This document shows positions 14,785 through 16,201 of a DNA stretch of 16,201 bases, piece by piece. Within the stretch, counting starts at the first letter, position 1; each line of letters starts with the position of its first letter. Origin of the DNA: an uncultured Bacteroidales bacterium (GTDB lineage: Bacteria > Bacteroidota > Bacteroidia > Bacteroidales > Paludibacteraceae); contig CAIWIS010000199.1 of NCBI GenBank assembly GCA_903912795.1, forward strand, positions 1 to 16,201. The letters run 5' to 3'. The translations under genes were made by a program, and so were the position numbers. Under the pieces are notes generated by a model. That model searched no databases, was not told where the DNA came from, and saw only the letters and a program-made list of their open reading frames with translations.

Positions 14785-15783
14785 ATGAAACTTTTAGATC
14801 AAATTATGCAGCGCGCAAAAGCGAATCCGCAGCGCATTGTTTTGCCCGAAGGAACTGAAATACGCACATTGAAAGCGGCGGATATTATTCTCCAAGAAAA
14901 AGCTGCTAAACTCATTTTAATTGGCGACGAAAAGGAAATTTCGCGTCTTGCAGCCGAAAATAACCTGAAATGCATTGACCAAGCAACCATAATTAATCCC
15001 GAAACGGATCCACAAATGGCTGTTTATGCCGATTTGTTATTCGAAATTCGCAAAAGCAAAGGACTTACAAAGGACGAAGCTATTAAATTAGCAAAAGACC
15101 CCTTGTATTTGGGTTGCTTGATGATTAAAAATGGTGATGCCGATGGCGAATTGGCTGGAGCTCAAAATACGACTGGCAATGTGCTTCGTCCGGCTTTTCA
15201 GATTATAAAAACAAAACCCGGAATAAGTGTGGTGTCGGGAGCTATTTTAATGTTTACTCCTGCTACGCAATATGGCGAAGATGGCTTGTTGGTATTTGCC
15301 GACTGTGCTGTGAATCCAAATCCTACAGCCAAAGAATTAGCCGAAATAGCCGTGTCCACAGCCGAAACTACCAAAGCAGTTGCTGGTTTTGAACCACGTG
15401 TGGCCATGTTGAGTTTCTCGACCAAAGGCAGTGCCAAACACGAGTTGGTGGACAAAGTAGTGGAAGCTACACGCATAGCACGCGAAATGAATCCCACGTT
15501 GCAAATAGAAGGCGAATTGCAAGCCGATGCGGCACTTGTGCCATCCATTGGACAAAGCAAAGCACCCGGAAGTGCTATTGCCGGACATGCTAATGTGTTG
15601 GTTTTCCCCGATTTGCAATCCGGAAATATTGGCTACAAAATGGTAGAACGTTTCTCAGGAGCACAAGCCGTTGGCCCCATTTTACAAGGAATAGCGGCAC
15701 CTATCAACGACCTTTCGCGTGGTTGTTCGGTGGACGATATAGTACGCATGATAACAATTACAGCCAATCAGGCAATGAAATAA
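14785..15783 (+). CDS. pta: Phosphate acetyltransferase
   Basis: Interconverts acetyl-CoA plus phosphate with acetyl phosphate plus CoA, the first step of the Pta-AckA route for acetate and ATP formation in fermentation. It has 332 residues, the size of the short, single-domain enzyme. Family signs are RIVLPEGTEIRTLKAADI at the N-terminus, the central NTTGNVLRPAFQIIKTKPG, SGAILMFTP, and the C-terminal GPILQGIAAPINDLSRGCSVDDIVRM, which forms part of the active site. The frame extends upstream to a TTG at 14704, but ATG 14785 gives the standard start MKLLDQIMQRAKANPQ and puts the promoter correctly. No ackA-like start (VLVLNCGSSS) is seen after it. Instead the hairpin arrays begin 2 nt after the stop. 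Control probably acts through the palindrome at the promoter. Confidence 0.96.
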   Translation: MKLLDQIMQRAKANPQRIVLPEGTEIRTLKAADIILQEKAAKLILIGDEKEISRLAAENNLKCIDQATIINPETDPQMAVYADLLFEIRKSKGLTKDEAIKLAKDPLYLGCLMIKNGDADGELAGAQNTTGNVLRPAFQIIKTKPGISVVSGAILMFTPATQYGEDGLLVFADCAVNPNPTAKELAEIAVSTAETTKAVAGFEPRVAMLSFSTKGSAKHELVDKVVEATRIAREMNPTLQIEGELQADAALVPSIGQSKAPGSAIAGHANVLVFPDLQSGNIGYKMVERFSGAQAVGPILQGIAAPINDLSRGCSVDDIVRMITITANQAMK

Positions 15784-15785
15784 GA

Positions 15786-15938
15786 GGGCTACGCCTTTAT
15801 TGGGCTTCGCCGTTCTAAAGGCTACGCCGTTCTAAAGGGCTACGCCTTTATTGGGCTTCGCCGTTAAAGAGGGCTACGCCGTTTATTGGGCTACGCCGTT
15901 CTAAAGGGCTATGCCGTTAAAGAGGCCTTGCAGGCGTT
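15786..15938 (-). repeat. Tandem mini-hairpin array 1 (nine units, reverse orientation)
   Basis: Nine units of 16-18 bp start at 15786, 15802, 15820, 15837, 15853, 15871, 15888, 15906 and 15924. The + strand consensus is GGGCTACGCCGTTCTAAA. Each holds a short stem around a 3-nt loop: GGC/GCC in the first eight and GCCT/AGGC in the ninth. On the minus strand the loops read GTA, GAA, ATA or GCA. The first 29 bp of units 1-2 recur exactly in units 4-5, 51 bp further on, so the array is built of three-unit blocks. It starts directly after the pta stop codon. Read on the minus strand the units have the same plan (AAC, stem, loop, stem, C) as array 2. Confidence 0.85.
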
Positions 15939-15941
15939 AAA

Positions 15942-15955
15942 TTGTTAATTAACAA
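15942..15955. other. Perfect 14-bp palindrome between the two hairpin arrays
   Basis: TTGTTAATTAACAA, exactly self-complementary, at the point where the repeat units change orientation. The half-site TTGTTAA resembles the one seen in some Rex redox-repressor sites, but those have a 4-bp gap between the halves and here there is none. Confidence 0.6.
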
Positions 15956-16143
15956 ACGTGCGAAGCACCAAGTAAAACGTTCGAAGAACCAAAAACAACG
16001 TGCACAGCAGCAGAACAACGTGCGAAGCACCATGTAAAACGTTCGCAGAACCAAAAACAACGTGCATAGCACCAGAACAACGTGCACAGCACCAAGTAAA
16101 ACGTTCGAAGAACCAAAAAAAAACGTTCGCAGAACAAAAATAA
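15955..16143 (+). repeat. Tandem mini-hairpin array 2 (nine units, forward orientation)
   Basis: Nine units of 20-22 bp start at 15955, 15976, 15997, 16017, 16038, 16059, 16079, 16100 and 16122. Typical units are AACGTGCGAAGCACCAAGTA and AACGTTCGAAGAACCAAAAA. Each has a 4-bp stem round a 3-nt loop, of type GTGC/GCAC or GTTC/GAAC; only the third unit has a mismatch. The units form three blocks with a 62-bp period (21+21+20). Because 62 is not a multiple of three, the array is not a coding repeat. It ends 7 bp before the next start codon. Confidence 0.88.
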
Positions 16144-16150
16144 CAAAAAT

Positions 16151-16201
16151 ATGGCAGAAGAAATTATTGAAGCAATTGAGAGGTACGGACTGAGCAAACG
16201 C
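16151..16201 (+). CDS. Start of an unidentified protein, cut by the window end
   Basis: An ATG after AT-rich sequence opens a frame of 17 codons (MAEEIIEAIERYGLSKR) that runs to the window edge. The composition (acidic, then basic, helical) looks like a real protein start, and it could be the beginning of a small helix-turn-helix protein, but that is a guess. It is not an acetate kinase start. It follows hairpin array 2 by 7 bp, so its messenger leader would contain the array if transcription begins upstream. Confidence 0.45.
   Translation, partial: MAEEIIEAIERYGLSKR

Noticed and set aside
15942..15955. Rex (NADH-responsive repressor) binding site
   Set aside because: The half-site is similar, but known Rex sites have a 4-bp gap between the halves and this one has none. 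No target gene is in view.
15786..16143. CRISPR array
   Set aside because: Units of 16-22 bp follow each other directly, with only short A-rich gaps that are themselves repeated. There are no unique spacers and no cas genes in the window.
15949..16197. Minus-strand reading frame of 82 codons across array 2
   Set aside because: It is a by-product of the near-21-bp repeat (F, C, R and L-rich low complexity), has no family match that I recognise and no promoter.

Overview
The window looks like chromosome from a low-GC member of Bacteroidota, probably the order Bacteroidales. The signs are a nuoC-nuoD fusion with no nuoEFG genes, a protein with a C-terminal type IX secretion (Por) sorting domain, a cytoplasmic CBM9-like protein, Bacteroidota-type promoters (TTTG, about 19-20 nt, then TAnnTTTG) and almost no Shine-Dalgarno sequences.

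Positions 2-9257 hold the distal part of a complex I operon on the + strand: nuoCD (5' end outside the window), nuoH, nuoI, nuoJ, nuoK, nuoL, nuoM and nuoN. Together these give the quinone-reducing connecting module and the complete membrane proton-pumping arm. No NADH-oxidising module (nuoEFG) lies between nuoCD and nuoH, so the complex probably takes electrons from ferredoxin or another carrier. The tight junctions (CD-H, J-K, L-M) hold nothing. The four looser junctions (H-I, I-J, K-L, M-N) are built largely from short, GC-skewed or AT-rich repeats. One of these now encodes the last seven residues of NuoI.

Positions 9365-14487 hold a Kup potassium transporter (+), a convergent CBM9-like protein (-), a secreted T9SS-sorted protein of unknown function (+) with a good promoter, and a convergent TauE/SafE-family permease (-). 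Positions 14488-14784 are a divergent control region between the permease and pta. It carries a perfect 24-bp palindrome over the pta -33 region.

Positions 14785-15783 are pta (phosphate acetyltransferase). The 360 bp after it are the most unusual part of the window. Two tandem arrays of nine mini-hairpin units each are arranged in opposite orientation around a perfect 14-bp palindrome. Most units keep a stem around a 3-nt loop, and the stem changes are compensatory. Eight bases after the second array a new reading frame begins and runs off the window. I see no defence system, CRISPR array, tRNA, rRNA or insertion-sequence transposase. Apart from the repeat structures this is ordinary housekeeping sequence.
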